Below are positions 38,116-52,819 of a DNA stretch of 64,000 bases, in pieces. The notes under the pieces were generated by a model that was not told the origin of the DNA, did not search any database, and saw only the letters and a program-made list of their open reading frames with translations. Within the stretch, counting starts at the first letter, position 1. Each line of letters begins with the position of its first letter. A program made the position numbers and the translations under genes. The DNA is from Mycobacteroides sp. CBMA 271 (GTDB lineage Bacteria; Actinomycetota; Actinomycetes; Mycobacteriales; Mycobacteriaceae): NCBI RefSeq assembly GCF_009729205.1, contig NZ_VTHB01000001.1, forward strand, positions 744,001 through 808,000, read 5' to 3'.

Positions 38116-38948
38116 GGCAACGTGCCCTCAGCGGCGTGGCCGAGGACCAGTGCGTTGACCTCCTCGGCCGCGCCGGGCTCGCCCAGCCCAGCCCTCAGCA
38201 CTGAATCGTCCCGCAAGCCTGTGACAATCGTATTCGGCGGCAGTGCCGCTCGTTGAGTCCGCAGCGCGGCAAGGACCGCGCCGTCACGCCCTCGCAGTTG
38301 GAAATCGACTCGGCGCCAACCCGTTCCAATGTGACAGACCTCCCCGACCTCGGACCAACGCACGACAGACTGCCTGCCGGGCACCCAGATTCCCTCTGCC
38401 GACAAGAGCAGGCTACGGCCGCGGGCGGGCAGATCCACCAGAAAATTCATCACCCACATCAGCGCAACGACCCCAAAAATCAAGCTCCCGTAGAAGATAA
38501 AGAAGTACATCGCGCCATCCTTGGCGGTCGACGCGCCCACCGCGGGATGACTGAACACGTGGACATCGGCGACTACTCGTATCACCGCCGGAGCGAGGAT
38601 CACCAGGCATACGGACAGCAGGACCGCCACCCCCACAGGTCCAGGGTTGTAGCGCAACGGAACCCGGACACCCGTATGGTCGCCATCGGCACGCCAATGC
38701 CACGGAACAGCCATCCAATACTCGACGGGAGGCTCCCTGCGGTATCCAGGCAAGTCACCGTCGCGCAGAATGACAATCCAGCCAAGGCCAAAGAACGCTG
38801 TGCAGAACATCGCGAACCACGCTGGGGCAGCTGAGAACCATGGCCAGATGGACAGCACTGGGGAGAGCCACACCGCGACAAATCGCCGGAAATCAAACTG
38901 TCTCTTGTTGCCGCCGTCCCCCGCCATGTTGATAACTATAGGAAACAT
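38112..38948 (-). CDS. membrane protein of unknown function
   Basis: About 278 residues. Hydrophobic segments near residues 20-55 (SPVLSIWPWFSAAPAWFAMFCTAFFGLGWIVIL), 105-125 (VGVAVLLSVCLVILAPAVIRVV) and 150-170 (FIFYGSLIFGVVALMWVMNF) with a cytosolic end. A longer frame from 39188 covers the convergent DUF1905 gene and is not real. The start is ATG 38948 or 38927. No family recognised. Confidence 0.65.
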   Translation of the reverse strand: MFPIVINMAGDGGNKRQFDFRRFVAVWLSPVLSIWPWFSAAPAWFAMFCTAFFGLGWIVILRDGDLPGYRREPPVEYWMAVPWHWRADGDHTGVRVPLRYNPGPVGVAVLLSVCLVILAPAVIRVVADVHVFSHPAVGASTAKDGAMYFFIFYGSLIFGVVALMWVMNFLVDLPARGRSLLLSAEGIWVPGRQSVVRWSEVGEVCHIGTGWRRVDFQLRGRDGAVLAALRTQRAALPPNTIVTGLRDDSVLRAGLGEPGAAEEVNALVLGHAAEGTLP

Positions 38949-38993
38949 CGGATCCCAATGTTTGCTAAGGTCACCGCACCTAGACTTCACACC

Positions 38994-39284
38994 ATGGTGG
39001 AGTACCGCGACCCCGGCACCATCACGTTCCAGGCGACGATCGAGAAGCCCGAGGGCCCCGGTGCATTCGTTGAGTTCCCGTTCTCCGTCATGGAAACCTT
39101 CGGCGTCAAGGCCCGAGTGCCGGTGCGGGCCTTGTTCGACAGCTCGGTGACCTACACGGGTTCCTTGGCGCCGTACGGCGGCAGGCATCTACTCGGGGTG
39201 CGCAAAGACATTCAGGCGCAGCTGGGCAAGGGACCGGGCGACCGCGTGACCGTCGAGATCATTCTGGACACCGACCGCGCTTAG
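38994..39284 (+). CDS. DUF1905-domain protein
   Basis: 96 residues (ITFQATIEKPEGPGAFVEFPFSVMETFGVKARVPVRALFD...LGVRKDIQAQLGKGPGDRVTVEI) covering the whole DUF1905 fold, a small double-psi-like beta barrel often fused to YdeI-like domains. Start at ATG 38994. Ends by overlapping the convergent transporter gene by 4 bp. Confidence 0.85.
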   Translation: MVEYRDPGTITFQATIEKPEGPGAFVEFPFSVMETFGVKARVPVRALFDSSVTYTGSLAPYGGRHLLGVRKDIQAQLGKGPGDRVTVEIILDTDRA

Positions 39285-40684
39285 GCTTCTTGCCTTTCTC
39301 GTTCTACCGGCTCGCCGTGGTGCACGAAGTAGCCGAGCACCACGATCGCGAACCACACCAGACCCACCAGAATCGCGGTACGGCCGTCCTCGGTGAAGAA
39401 CAACAGCACCACCACGAGGGCCAGGAAGGCCAACGCCAACACATTCGTCACTGGCGCACCGGGCAGCCTGTAGTCCGAGGCGGGCAGTTCCCCGGCGGCG
39501 ACCCGCTTACGATAGATCATGTGGCACACCAGGATTGAACCCCACACAAAGATGATGCCAATAGTCGACACCGAGGTGATGTAGGCAAAGGCCTTGGCGG
39601 GCGAGAGCCAGTTGACGAACACGCCGATACCCATCGCCAGAGCGGAGAAGCAGATGGCCAACATCGGCACGTGACGTGAGCTCAACGACTGTAGGCCCAC
39701 CGGCGCGTCGCCGCGCTGCGCCAGGCTGCGCACCATCCGGCCGGTCGAATAGATACCCGAATTACAGGAGGACAGCGCAGCCGTCAGCAAGATGAAATTC
39801 ACGATGTTCGCCGCCTGCGGAATGTTGAGGTACTCAAACACCGCGACGAACGGACTCTCGCCCTTGTGGTAATTCCGCCAACCCTGGATCGACAGAATGA
39901 CGATCAGCGCACCCACATAGAACAAACCGATACGGAACGGCAAGGTGTTGATGGCCTTGCGCAGCGTCACTTTCGGGTTCTCGGCCTCCCCCGCCGTAAC
40001 ACCGACGAGCTCGACGCCGACATACGCGAACACCACGATCTGCAGGCTCAGCAAGGCCTGGCTGAATCCTGTCGGGAAGAACCCGCCGTCGTTCCACAGA
40101 TTGGTGACCGTCGGGCCCGACTCCGGCCCCAGGCCCGAAATAGGAAGCAGCACACCGATACCGATGATGATCATGCCGACGATCGCCGTCACCTTGATCA
40201 TCGAGAACCAAAACTCGGCCTCACCGAAGATCTTCACCGATATTAGGTTGGCCACAAACAGGATGAGCAGGACGGTCAGCGCGGTGACCCACTGCGGGAT
40301 CCCGGGCCACCACCGTTGGATGTACACGCCAGCGACGGTGATCTCGGCCATACAAGTGGTGGCCCACACCGCCCAGTACGTCCAGCCATTAGCGAAGCCT
40401 GCGAAGCGTCCCAGGAACTCCTCGGCATACTCGGAGATGCTGCCCGACACTGGCCGATAGACCAGTAGTTCGCCGAGTGCCCGCATGATCACGAAGATGG
40501 CCAGGCCTGCAACGAGGTACGCAAGGATGAGCGCAGGGCCCGCCTTCTCGATCGCACCGCCCGCCCCGTAAAAGAGGCCGGTGCCGATGGCACCGCCGAT
40601 CGCAATCATCTGCACCGTGCGGGCCGACAGGCCGCGCGAATATCCAGCGTCGGGCGTCTCGGATTCGGAATTGGCAACCGTCAT
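39281..40684 (-). CDS. amino-acid permease, AAT family
   Basis: 467 residues with about twelve transmembrane segments. The AAT signature begins SARTVQMIAIGGAIGTGLFYGAGGAIEKAGPALILAYL and includes GELLVYRPVSGSISEYAEEFLG and VGVELVGVTAGEAENPKVTLRKAINTLPFRI. Related to GABA, proline and D-alanine/D-serine permeases. The exact substrate cannot be told from sequence. No neighbour suggests it. Confidence 0.88.
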   Translation of the reverse strand: MTVANSESETPDAGYSRGLSARTVQMIAIGGAIGTGLFYGAGGAIEKAGPALILAYLVAGLAIFVIMRALGELLVYRPVSGSISEYAEEFLGRFAGFANGWTYWAVWATTCMAEITVAGVYIQRWWPGIPQWVTALTVLLILFVANLISVKIFGEAEFWFSMIKVTAIVGMIIIGIGVLLPISGLGPESGPTVTNLWNDGGFFPTGFSQALLSLQIVVFAYVGVELVGVTAGEAENPKVTLRKAINTLPFRIGLFYVGALIVILSIQGWRNYHKGESPFVAVFEYLNIPQAANIVNFILLTAALSSCNSGIYSTGRMVRSLAQRGDAPVGLQSLSSRHVPMLAICFSALAMGIGVFVNWLSPAKAFAYITSVSTIGIIFVWGSILVCHMIYRKRVAAGELPASDYRLPGAPVTNVLALAFLALVVVLLFFTEDGRTAILVGLVWFAIVVLGYFVHHGEPVERERQEA

Positions 40685-40819
40685 CCGGACATCATTGCCT
40701 GCGCAGACACTTATTGCAGAGGAAACCGGGACAGGCCGCCTGGTACTGCGTGGAATTGCGGAGCCTGATTAGGTACTTTCGCGCTGAACCGACTTCGCCT
40801 GCGTGAATAGGGTTCTGGC

Positions 40820-41233
40820 GTGATCAACCGACAGTTCATTGTGCGCAAGACATGGCCAACACTCACCGTCCTGCTCCCCTTCGCGATCGTCGCCGGCCAA
40901 CTTGGTCTCGACATTTGTCGCTGGTGGATCGCCTACGGCACTGCGGCGGGAGCCGCGGTACTGATGGGCGTCGGCACAATCGCGATAATCAGGGCCACCG
41001 GTCCGGGGCTGACGGTGGACTATTCCTGGGTCCTGTTCTGGCTCAGCCTGGCAGCATTGACGGCTGTGCAGGGCTACTTCTACGCGAAGTTCCGTCACCA
41101 GTGCCCGGTGCTGGGTCCGATCATCCCGGTCGACATGCTGCTTGAGTGGCTTGTCGCGCCAATCGTGCTCGGCATGGTGACGGCGGCCGCATTCCGGCAC
41201 AGACGCACCGCAGCACGACAAACACACGCCTAG
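40820..41233 (+). CDS. small hypothetical membrane protein
   Basis: 137 residues starting at GTG 40820. Four hydrophobic segments (LTVLLPFAIVAGQLGLDI, WWIAYGTAAGAAVLMGVGTIAII, VLFWLSLAALTAVQGYFY, LLEWLVAPIVLGMVTAAAF). No family recognised and no clear ribosome binding site. Stand-alone between the permease and the rpoC terminator. Confidence 0.6.
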   Translation: MINRQFIVRKTWPTLTVLLPFAIVAGQLGLDICRWWIAYGTAAGAAVLMGVGTIAIIRATGPGLTVDYSWVLFWLSLAALTAVQGYFYAKFRHQCPVLGPIIPVDMLLEWLVAPIVLGMVTAAAFRHRRTAARQTHA

Positions 41234-41289
41234 TGCACAGAATCCCAGGGCGGCCCCGCAATACATGTCTGCTCGCGGCGAGGGAAACG

Positions 41290-41321
41290 GAAAGGCCCCC
41301 GGGATGTCCCAGGGGCCTTTC
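41290..41321 (-). terminator. terminator of the rpoB-rpoC operon
   Basis: GAAAGGCCCC and GGGGCCTTTC form a 10-bp stem around a loop with an inner GGGA/TCCC pair. It lies 23 bp past the rpoC stop. The U-run is weak, but the stem is strong. Confidence 0.8.
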
Positions 41322-41343
41322 GCGTTAGCAACTAGCGGTAGTG

Positions 41344-45294
<3,951 letters not shown>

Positions 45295-45341
45295 GTAAAC
45301 TCCCTTTCCCCTTGCGGGATAGTTCGATCAGACGGACGAAG

Positions 45342-48300
45342 TCACGCAAAGTCTTCGATGGACGCAGATTCGTTGCGGGACAAGTTAATTCCCAGGTTCG
45401 CAGCTGCGCGCTCCAGGTCCTCGTCATCACCATCGCGCATCTCGATGGTGGTGCCCTCCTTGGACAGCACCTCCACGTTGAGGCACAGCGACTGGAGTTC
45501 CTTGAGCAGAACCTTGAACGACTCGGGGATACCCGGCTCGGGGATGTTCTCGCCCTTGACGATTGCCTCGTAGACCTTCACGCGACCGACGGTGTCGTCG
45601 GACTTGATGGTCAGCAGCTCCTGCAGCGTGTACGCGGCGCCGTAGGCCTGCATGGCCCAGCACTCCATCTCACCGAATCGCTGACCACCGAACTGCGCCT
45701 TACCACCAAGCGGCTGCTGGGTGATCATCGAGTACGGGCCGGTCGAGCGCGCGTGGATCTTGTCGTCGACCAAGTGGTGCAGCTTGAGGATGTACATGTA
45801 GCCGACGGTCACGGGGTACGGGAACGGGTCGCCGTTGCGGCCGTCGAACAGCCGCGCCTTACCGTCACCATCGACCATGACCTCGCCGTCCCGGTTGGGC
45901 AGCGTCGAGGACAGCAGTCCGGTCAGCTCCTCCTCGCGGGCACCGTCGAACACCGGGGTGGCCGTACGGGTATCGGCCGGTGCGGAGATGAGGTCCGCGG
46001 GCAGATTGGCCGCCCATTCCGGATTGCCTTCGATGTTCCAGCCGGTCTTGGCCACCCACCCCAGGTGGGTTTCCAGGATCTGGCCGATGTTCATACGACG
46101 CGGCACACCGTGGGTGTTCAGGATGACGTCGACCGGGGTGCCATCAGGCAGGAACGGCATGTCCTCGACGGGCAAAATCTTGCCGATGACGCCCTTGTTG
46201 CCGTGGCGTCCGGCGAGCTTGTCACCGTCGGAGATCTTGCGCTTCTGCGCGACGTAGACCCGAACCAGCTCGTTCACACCGGCAGGCAGATCGTCATCGT
46301 CATCGCGCGAGAACACGCGGATACCGATGACCTTGCCGGACTCGCCGTGCGGCACCTTCAGGGAGGTGTCGCGGACCTCGCGGGCCTTCTCACCGAAGAT
46401 GGCACGCAGCAGACGCTCCTCGGGGGTCAGCTCGGTCTCACCCTTCGGGGTGACCTTGCCGACGAGGACGTCGCCGTCGCGGACCTCGGCACCGATGCGG
46501 ATGATCCCGCGCTCGTCGAGGTCAGCCAACACCTCATCGGAGACGTTCGGGATATCCCGCGTGATCTCCTCGGCGCCGAGCTTCGTGTCGCGCGCATCGA
46601 TTTCGTGCTCTTCGATATGAATCGAGGTGAGCACATCCTCTTCCACCAGGCGGTTGGACAGGATGATGGCGTCCTCGTAGTTGTGACCTTCCCACGGCAT
46701 GATCGCCACGAGCAGGTTCTTACCGAGGGCCATCTCGCCGTTTTCGGTGCACGGACCGTCGGCGACAACCTGGCCGACCTCGACACGCTGACCTTCGTCC
46801 ACAATCGGGCGCTGGTTGGCACAGGTGCCATGGTTCGACCGCGCAAACTTACGCAGTCGGTAGCTCTGACGGGTGCCGTCATCGGCCATCACGGTGATGT
46901 AGTCGGCGGACACCTCTTCGATGACACCGGCCTTCTCCGCGATGACGACGTCACCGGCGTCGATGGCGGCACGCAGCTCCATGCCGGTACCGACCAGCGG
47001 AGCCTCGCTGCGCACCAGCGGAACTGCCTGACGCTGCATGTTCGCGCCCATCAGGGCACGGTTGGCATCGTCGTGCTCGAGGAACGGGATCATCGCGGTC
47101 GCGACCGACACCATCTGACGCGGTGAAACGTCCATGTAATCGACCTCTGCCGAGGGGACGAATTCGACCTCGCCACCCTTGCGGCGCACCAGGACGCGCT
47201 CCTCAGCGAAAACCTGATCGCCATCAGCGTTGGGCTTCGTCGGCGAGTTGGCCTGCGCCACCACGTGGCGATCCTCTTCATCGGCGGTCAGGTAACGGAT
47301 CTCATCAGTGACCACGCCATTGACAGTCTTGCGGTACGGCGTCTCGATGAAGCCGAACGGGTTGACCCGCGCGTACACCGACAGCGAGCCGATCAGGCCG
47401 ATGTTCGGGCCTTCCGGGGTCTCGATCGGGCACATGCGGCCGTAGTGCGAGGGGTGCACGTCGCGGACGTCCAGGCCTGCACGGTCACGCGTCAGACCAC
47501 CGGGGCCAAGAGCCGACAGACGGCGCTTGTGGGTGAGGCCGGACAGCGGGTTGTTCTGGTCCATGAACTGCGACAGCTGGCTGGTCCCGAAGAACTCCTT
47601 GATCGCCGCCACGACGGGACGGATGTTGATCAGGGTCTGCGGCGTGATCGCCTCGACGTCCTGGGTGGTCATGCGCTCACGCACGACACGCTCCATGCGG
47701 GATAGGCCGACCCGGATTTGGTTCTGGATCAGCTCGCCGACGGTGCGCAGACGACGGTTACCGAAGTGGTCGATGTCATCGACCTCGACGGGAACCGGGA
47801 GACCGCCGGGGGCGGTCATCGTGGTCTGGCCCTCGTGCAGACGCACCAGGTACTCGATGGTGGCGACGACGTCTTCCTCGTTGAGGGTGGTCGAGGTCAC
47901 GAGAGCCGGGTTGGCGCCTCCCAGGCCCAGCTTCTTGTTCACCTTGTACCGACCCACGCGGGCCAGGTCGTAACGCTTCTCCTTGAAGAACAGGTTCTCC
48001 AGCAGGGCCTGCGCCGACTCCTTGGTCGGCGGCTCGCCCGGGCGCAGCTTGCGGTAGATGTCCAGCAGCGCCTCGTCGGGACCGGCGATGTTGTCCTTCT
48101 CGAGGGTCCCCATCATGATTTCGGAGAACCCGAAGCGCTCGACGATCTGCTCGTTAGTCCAGCCGAGCGCCTTGAGCAGCACGGTGACGGGCTGACGGCG
48201 CTTGCGGTCGATGCGGACGCCGACGGTGTCGCGCTTGTCGACGTCGAACTCGAGCCATGCACCACGGCCGGGGATGACCTTGACGCTGTGCAGGGTCTTC

Positions 48301-48842
48301 TCGGTCGACTTGTCGATGGTGTCGTCGAAGTAGACACCAGGCGACCGGACCAGCTGCGAGACGACGACCCGCTCGGTGCCGTTGATGACGAAGGTGCCCA
48401 TTTCGGTCATCATCGGGAAGTCACCCATGAAGACCGTCTGGCTCTTGATCTCACCGGTGTTGTTATTGATGAACTCGGCCGTGACGAACAGCGGGGCCGC
48501 GTACGTCATGTCCTTGTCTTTGCACTCGTCGACGGGTGCCTTGACCTCGTCGAAGCGCGGGTCACTGAAGGACAGCGACATCGAGCCGGAGAAGTCCTCG
48601 ATCGGCGAAAGCTCAGTGAGGATCTCCTCAAGGCCGCCGGTCGGGTTCACCTCGCCACGGGCGGATGCAACTTCACGCCAGCGCGGCGCGCCAATCAACC
48701 ATTCAAAGGAGTCCGTCTGCACATCGAGCAAGCCGGGAACCTCAAGCGGTTCGCGCAGCTTGGCGAAGGAAAGTCGGCTAGGTGCCCCAGGTACGGAGTT
48801 GGTAGTTGCGGTATCGGTCTTAGTCTGGCGGGAGACTGCCAA
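45342..48842 (-). CDS. rpoB: RNA polymerase beta subunit
   Basis: 1166 residues. I choose TTG at 48842 ([15 protein letters not shown]), with GGAGGA nine bases upstream; a longer frame to 48908 is only leader. The rifampicin-resistance region reads [16 protein letters not shown] then [17 protein letters not shown], wild type at the Asp, His and Ser positions usually mutated. C-terminus ends [10 protein letters not shown]. Confidence 0.98.
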   Translation of the reverse strand: MAVSRQTKTDTATTNSVPGAPSRLSFAKLREPLEVPGLLDVQTDSFEWLIGAPRWREVASARGEVNPTGGLEEILTELSPIEDFSGSMSLSFSDPRFDEVKAPVDECKDKDMTYAAPLFVTAEFINNNTGEIKSQTVFMGDFPMMTEMGTFVINGTERVVVSQLVRSPGVYFDDTIDKSTEKTLHSVKVIPGRGAWLEFDVDKRDTVGVRIDRKRRQPVTVLLKALGWTNEQIVERFGFSEIMMGTLEKDNIAGPDEALLDIYRKLRPGEPPTKESAQALLENLFFKEKRYDLARVGRYKVNKKLGLGGANPALVTSTTLNEEDVVATIEYLVRLHEGQTTMTAPGGLPVPVEVDDIDHFGNRRLRTVGELIQNQIRVGLSRMERVVRERMTTQDVEAITPQTLINIRPVVAAIKEFFGTSQLSQFMDQNNPLSGLTHKRRLSALGPGGLTRDRAGLDVRDVHPSHYGRMCPIETPEGPNIGLIGSLSVYARVNPFGFIETPYRKTVNGVVTDEIRYLTADEEDRHVVAQANSPTKPNADGDQVFAEERVLVRRKGGEVEFVPSAEVDYMDVSPRQMVSVATAMIPFLEHDDANRALMGANMQRQAVPLVRSEAPLVGTGMELRAAIDAGDVVIAEKAGVIEEVSADYITVMADDGTRQSYRLRKFARSNHGTCANQRPIVDEGQRVEVGQVVADGPCTENGEMALGKNLLVAIMPWEGHNYEDAIILSNRLVEEDVLTSIHIEEHEIDARDTKLGAEEITRDIPNVSDEVLADLDERGIIRIGAEVRDGDVLVGKVTPKGETELTPEERLLRAIFGEKAREVRDTSLKVPHGESGKVIGIRVFSRDDDDDLPAGVNELVRVYVAQKRKISDGDKLAGRHGNKGVIGKILPVEDMPFLPDGTPVDVILNTHGVPRRMNIGQILETHLGWVAKTGWNIEGNPEWAANLPADLISAPADTRTATPVFDGAREEELTGLLSSTLPNRDGEVMVDGDGKARLFDGRNGDPFPYPVTVGYMYILKLHHLVDDKIHARSTGPYSMITQQPLGGKAQFGGQRFGEMECWAMQAYGAAYTLQELLTIKSDDTVGRVKVYEAIVKGENIPEPGIPESFKVLLKELQSLCLNVEVLSKEGTTIEMRDGDDEDLERAAANLGINLSRNESASIEDFA

Positions 48843-48972
48843 GATGCTCGGTCCTCCATAGTTGCCGCGTTTCTGCGTTGGTTCGCGCCAGCGAACGACC
48901 AAACACACACGACAAAGACCACACCGCGATCGGCGAGGGAAGGTGGGCAGGAGGCAGCCAGCGCAACGTCTA

Positions 48973-49001
48973 ACGATAGCGTACTATCGCGCAGCCTTCA
49001 A
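48973..49001 (-). promoter_or_regulatory. candidate rpoB promoter with internal palindrome
   Basis: Minus strand TTGAAG, 17-bp spacer, TATCGT, an optimal spacing. The perfect inverted repeat CGATAG-(4)-CTATCG (48974-48989) overlaps the -10 and spacer. The transcript leader would be about 125 nt. The rest of the 330-bp region (48843-49173) holds a second weak TTGACG at about 49116 on the minus strand and no ORF. Confidence 0.6.
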
Positions 49002-49173
49002 CTGCCCGGTCGATTCTGCGAATCAGTGCTGGCTGGCGCCTCGCCCATTCCTGGACTGCGTCCGCAGATGTCCGTGCTGCCAAACAGAGTGACGCGTCGT
49101 ACGCCGCCCGTCAAGAGATACCGCCAGTATTTTCAGTGTTTCTTTACCCTTTCTTCGCCGAAGCCACGCCGAC

Positions 49174-49965
49174 TTAGCCGGGCTTGACGGCCCCGAGCGT
49201 CTGACTGAGCCCCGAGACGTACTGCCGCTGATCGGTCAGCCCGTGCTGAATGAGGACCCGGGGGAAGTGCGCGCGATCGAACATGCGGAACGACATCGGC
49301 CGCGCGAAGAGACGCTGAACCCCATGAATGAAGGTGGGTCCGCGCAGGCAGGAGGTCAGAATCGCGAGGTGGCCACCCGGTTTCAGGACGCGAATCATTT
49401 CGCCGACCACCGCATCCGGGTCTTCCATGAAGTACAGCGCCCCGTAGCAGGACACGGCGTCGAAGGTGCCGTCCCGGAAGGGCAGCCGCTCGCCATCGGC
49501 GCGCATAAATCCGAGCTGATGGGACTGTGCCTGGTGAGTGGGGTTGGCAACGGCCTCGGCGAGCATGTTGGGTGCCGCGTCCAGTCCGACGACCAGACCG
49601 TCCGGCCCGACGGCGTGCACTGCCCGCCGCGCGGTGTTGCCCGGACCGCAGGCGATATCAAGCACCCGGTCGCCGGGCTCGATCGCCAGTAGGTGCAGTG
49701 CACGCTCTGCTTCCTTGGCCCCCGACTGCGCGGTCAGCACCGCGAAGGCGAACGACCGCCAGAATCTGTCGTATACCCAACTGAAAATCGAGTTCTGCAT
49801 GGTGTGCTGGCCCAGATGTAGGCGCACGTTCTGCGGACCCATGACGTCGAGGTAGCCGTCCCCCACGGACCGCGCCGACTGCACCCTCCGCGCCGGGACA
49901 GTGAGCAGACCCTCAATCTTCTCCAGGGCGGTCGTCAAGGGCGCAGGGTCCTGTGCACTCGTCAT
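49174..49965 (-). CDS. class I SAM-dependent methyltransferase
   Basis: 263 residues from ATG 49965 (MTSAQDPAPL). The SAM site is VLDIACGPGNTARRAV (motif I), GLDAAPNMLAEA, and DAVSCYGALYFMEDPDAVVGEMIRVLKPGG (UbiE-like). A longer start at 50031 adds non-conserved residues. Substrate unknown. Sits between rpoB and mkl. Confidence 0.88.
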   Translation of the reverse strand: MTSAQDPAPLTTALEKIEGLLTVPARRVQSARSVGDGYLDVMGPQNVRLHLGQHTMQNSIFSWVYDRFWRSFAFAVLTAQSGAKEAERALHLLAIEPGDRVLDIACGPGNTARRAVHAVGPDGLVVGLDAAPNMLAEAVANPTHQAQSHQLGFMRADGERLPFRDGTFDAVSCYGALYFMEDPDAVVGEMIRVLKPGGHLAILTSCLRGPTFIHGVQRLFARPMSFRMFDRAHFPRVLIQHGLTDQRQYVSGLSQTLGAVKPG

Positions 49966-50036
49966 ACGCGCTCGATCCTGACGGGCACCCCGTTGGGGCG
50001 CGCCATTCCGGCCAAGGGCTCCCCGATGCAAAGGCC

Positions 50037-51170
50037 TTACTGCCGCAGGGGCGGAATCTGGCCCGTCGGGGCGTCATCGTCGCTGTGCGGGGTGTTGATG
50101 GCCTGGGTGGCCTGTTCGGTGTGCGGCGGTGCCAACGTGGCAGTCGCCGCGGTGCCGGGTTCATCGCCGAAGTCATGGACGCGGTACTGATGAGTCTCGG
50201 CGAAGCTGTCCTGGATCGCAGCCTGCGCATTGGGCGGCAGCTGGTGCATGATCTCGCGCACGCGCGCCTGACGGCGCCCGACGGCCGCGCGTTCCGGCAT
50301 ACCGGGGGTGGCCTGAATCTGCGGGGGCACACCCTCGATCTCCTCGACACCACCGTCGTGGTGTCCGGCGTCCAGGTGCGCCTGCTCCTCGGCCATGGTG
50401 GCCTCGTCCTTTTCCTCCGACATGCCGATTGGCCCGATCCGGCGGCCGTTCAGGAACTGCTTGATCACCGGCTCATCGCTGGTCAGCAGCACCTCACGGG
50501 GACCGAACATCACCAGCTCGCGGCGATACAGCATGCCCATGTTGTCCGGCACGGTGCGGGCGATGTTGATGTTGTGAGTCACGATCAGGATCGTCGCGTC
50601 GATCTGCGCATTGATGTCGATGAGCAACTGGCTCAGGTAGGCCGTACGCACGGGGTCCAGACCGGAGTCAGGCTCGTCACAGAGGATGATCTGCGGGTCC
50701 AGCACAAGCGAACGGGCCAGGCCGGCACGCTTGCGCATACCGCCGGAGATTTCACCGGGGAACTTGGTCTCGTGGCCGGTCAGACCCACCACGTCAAGCT
50801 TCTGCATGACGATGTCGCGGATCTCCGATTCCTTCTTCTTGGTGTGCTCACGCAAGGGGAAGGCGGTGTTGTCGTACAGGTTCATCGAGCCGAACAGCGC
50901 GCCGTCCTGGAACATCACGCCGAACAGCTTGCGGATCTCGTACAGCTCCTTGGACGAGCACTCCATGATGTTGGTGCCGTCGATGTAGATGGCGCCCTCT
51001 TCCGGGCGCAGCAGGCCGATGAGCGACTTCAGGAACACCGACTTGCCTGTACCGGACGGGCCCAGCAGCACGCTGACCTCACCCGGCGGCAGGGACAGGC
51101 TGACGTTCCCCCAGATTCGTTGTGAACCAAAGGATTTAGTCAAACCCTCGACGGAGACTTCTGCACCCAC
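50037..51170 (-). CDS. mkl: ABC transporter ATPase Mkl (Mce-associated)
   Basis: 377 residues. Walker A GPSGTGKS, signature ISGGMRKRAGLARSLVLDPQIILCDEPDSGLDP, and the MlaF-like layout. The C-terminal extension of about 120 residues (EEKDEATMAEEQAHLDAG...) is typical of mycobacterial Mkl. It energises Mce lipid importers, whose permeases are encoded elsewhere. GTG 51170 with AGGA upstream is preferred over 51197. Confidence 0.94.
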   Translation of the reverse strand: MGAEVSVEGLTKSFGSQRIWGNVSLSLPPGEVSVLLGPSGTGKSVFLKSLIGLLRPEEGAIYIDGTNIMECSSKELYEIRKLFGVMFQDGALFGSMNLYDNTAFPLREHTKKKESEIRDIVMQKLDVVGLTGHETKFPGEISGGMRKRAGLARSLVLDPQIILCDEPDSGLDPVRTAYLSQLLIDINAQIDATILIVTHNINIARTVPDNMGMLYRRELVMFGPREVLLTSDEPVIKQFLNGRRIGPIGMSEEKDEATMAEEQAHLDAGHHDGGVEEIEGVPPQIQATPGMPERAAVGRRQARVREIMHQLPPNAQAAIQDSFAETHQYRVHDFGDEPGTAATATLAPPHTEQATQAINTPHSDDDAPTGQIPPLRQ

Positions 51171-51319
51171 CAGGCGATCCTTCCGCAACACGCACACTTC
51201 GCCACCAACCCGGCCAGGCTGTGGTTCGGATCACTTTAGCGCATGCCCAAGAGCTGCATCGCGTTTGCGTCCAGACCGGGCCACCGACCGGCTAACTGTG
51301 ATAACCAGGCACTACGCGC

Positions 51320-52744
51320 TCAGTGCGGGTCACTTTCCTGCTCGTTCTCACGGACGTCCTCAAGGTCCTGCGCCGCCTGCTGAGCGTCCCATCGTTTCGT
51401 GATCATCGGGACGACGATGAGTGCACCCAAGCCCAGGATGGCGAAGACAACGGGTACCGCCGCCGCGCGCACCTGCTCCCCCAAGCCCTCCGCTTCGCCC
51501 GACACCACCTTCTCGATGAAGCCGCCGAGCACCCGGCCCGAATAGACGGCGGTGACGATCAGACCCGCGGCCGTGGCGAGCATGGATCGCGACACTCCCT
51601 GGAATGCCACATAGAGGAACCAGACGGTCGTCGTGCCGAGACCGGCGCCGAACAGCATCAAACCCGGCACCAGGGTCCACTGGCCGAGTACCCCTTGCGA
51701 CAGTGTGTAGTCCGTGGCCGCCTGAGTTAAGGCCTTGAAGATCGCCAATCCGGCGATCAGTTCGATCACGCCACACACCGGCACCACCCACTTCGCTCCG
51801 CGGTCCAGCAGTCGGCCGGTGACCGGCGCAAACACGGCGGCTGCTATCCATAGCGCCAGCAGCGGAGTATTGGTCGCACCGCCGTTGGCCGCAGTCCAGT
51901 GGACTGACAGGGTGCCGAGATCGGCCAGCGCGACGCAGATTCCCAGCGCGATGACTCCGATGAGACCGATGACATGCCCGCGGCGGGACACGAGGGAGGG
52001 CGGCACGAACCCCGGGCCGCGCAATTGCCGGGTCCAGACAACCAATGCGACCAGGGATATCGCTCCCACCGCCCCGGCCGCCAGCGCCGAAGGCGAGGAC
52101 GCTCGGGTGGCCACGATATAGGTCACCCCGGCGATGCCGATGATCCAGAGCGCAGCACCCGGCAGGTCGAACTGCTCGAAGGTGCTGACAGGTTCGATCG
52201 CAGGCCCGACGAGGGACGCGAGGAAGGCGGCGAGCGTCAGCACCAACACCGCGCAGACCACAAGGCTCCACAGGTCGATCGGCACAAAGGTGGGTGCGAT
52301 CGTCACGATGGCATCGCCCACCGGAGTCGCCGCGGCCCACACCCCCAACAGATACCCCTGAGATGCGGTGATCTCTTGGACGACGATGACGAGCGAGGCG
52401 ACCATGGCCAGCGCCAGAGCGACGTCACTGCATGCGTAGAGCAGACCTATGGGGGCAATGGAGAGCGGCAGCAGCGCACCTAAGGTGCTCACCAACGACA
52501 GTCCCGCCGCGACCGTCAGGAAGCTGGAAGGCCGCAGATAGTTGGACAGCCGTGCGATGACGAGAATGGGAAGGATGGTCAGCACGGTGATCACCGCGAG
52601 GGACCAGCCCACCGAATCGACACCTTCCGGGTGGTCGGCGATCCGTGCCACCAACGCGAGATCCTGCGCGCTGCGCCCAAGTTGGGCCGTCAACAGCACC
52701 GCGCACGCAACTAGCACGTTGCGTGAGATCCCAAACCGGCTCAT
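51320..52744 (-). CDS. MFS transporter
   Basis: 474 residues with 12-14 predicted transmembrane segments, starting at ATG 52744 after a strong GGGAGGG. Regions such as VLVACAVLLTAQLGRSAQDLALVARIAD and LLGVWAAATPVGDAIVTIAPTF. Related to drug-efflux type permeases, but the substrate cannot be inferred. Confidence 0.82.
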   Translation of the reverse strand: MSRFGISRNVLVACAVLLTAQLGRSAQDLALVARIADHPEGVDSVGWSLAVITVLTILPILVIARLSNYLRPSSFLTVAAGLSLVSTLGALLPLSIAPIGLLYACSDVALALAMVASLVIVVQEITASQGYLLGVWAAATPVGDAIVTIAPTFVPIDLWSLVVCAVLVLTLAAFLASLVGPAIEPVSTFEQFDLPGAALWIIGIAGVTYIVATRASSPSALAAGAVGAISLVALVVWTRQLRGPGFVPPSLVSRRGHVIGLIGVIALGICVALADLGTLSVHWTAANGGATNTPLLALWIAAAVFAPVTGRLLDRGAKWVVPVCGVIELIAGLAIFKALTQAATDYTLSQGVLGQWTLVPGLMLFGAGLGTTTVWFLYVAFQGVSRSMLATAAGLIVTAVYSGRVLGGFIEKVVSGEAEGLGEQVRAAAVPVVFAILGLGALIVVPMITKRWDAQQAAQDLEDVRENEQESDPH

Positions 52745-52819
52745 GTGCCCTCCCTTGCCGTGTGGTCTGGTCACTGTACGAGCCCGGGGTCTTCGTGGGG
52801 TTCGACTCACGCCGGGGAC

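Noticed and set aside
38948..39188. Extended N-terminus of the membrane protein at 38112
   Set aside because: The added 80 residues overlap the convergent DUF1905 gene and are low-quality antisense sequence.
45312..47126. 604-codon plus-strand open frame
   Set aside because: Shadow of rpoB; no domain, and rpoB is complete on the other strand.
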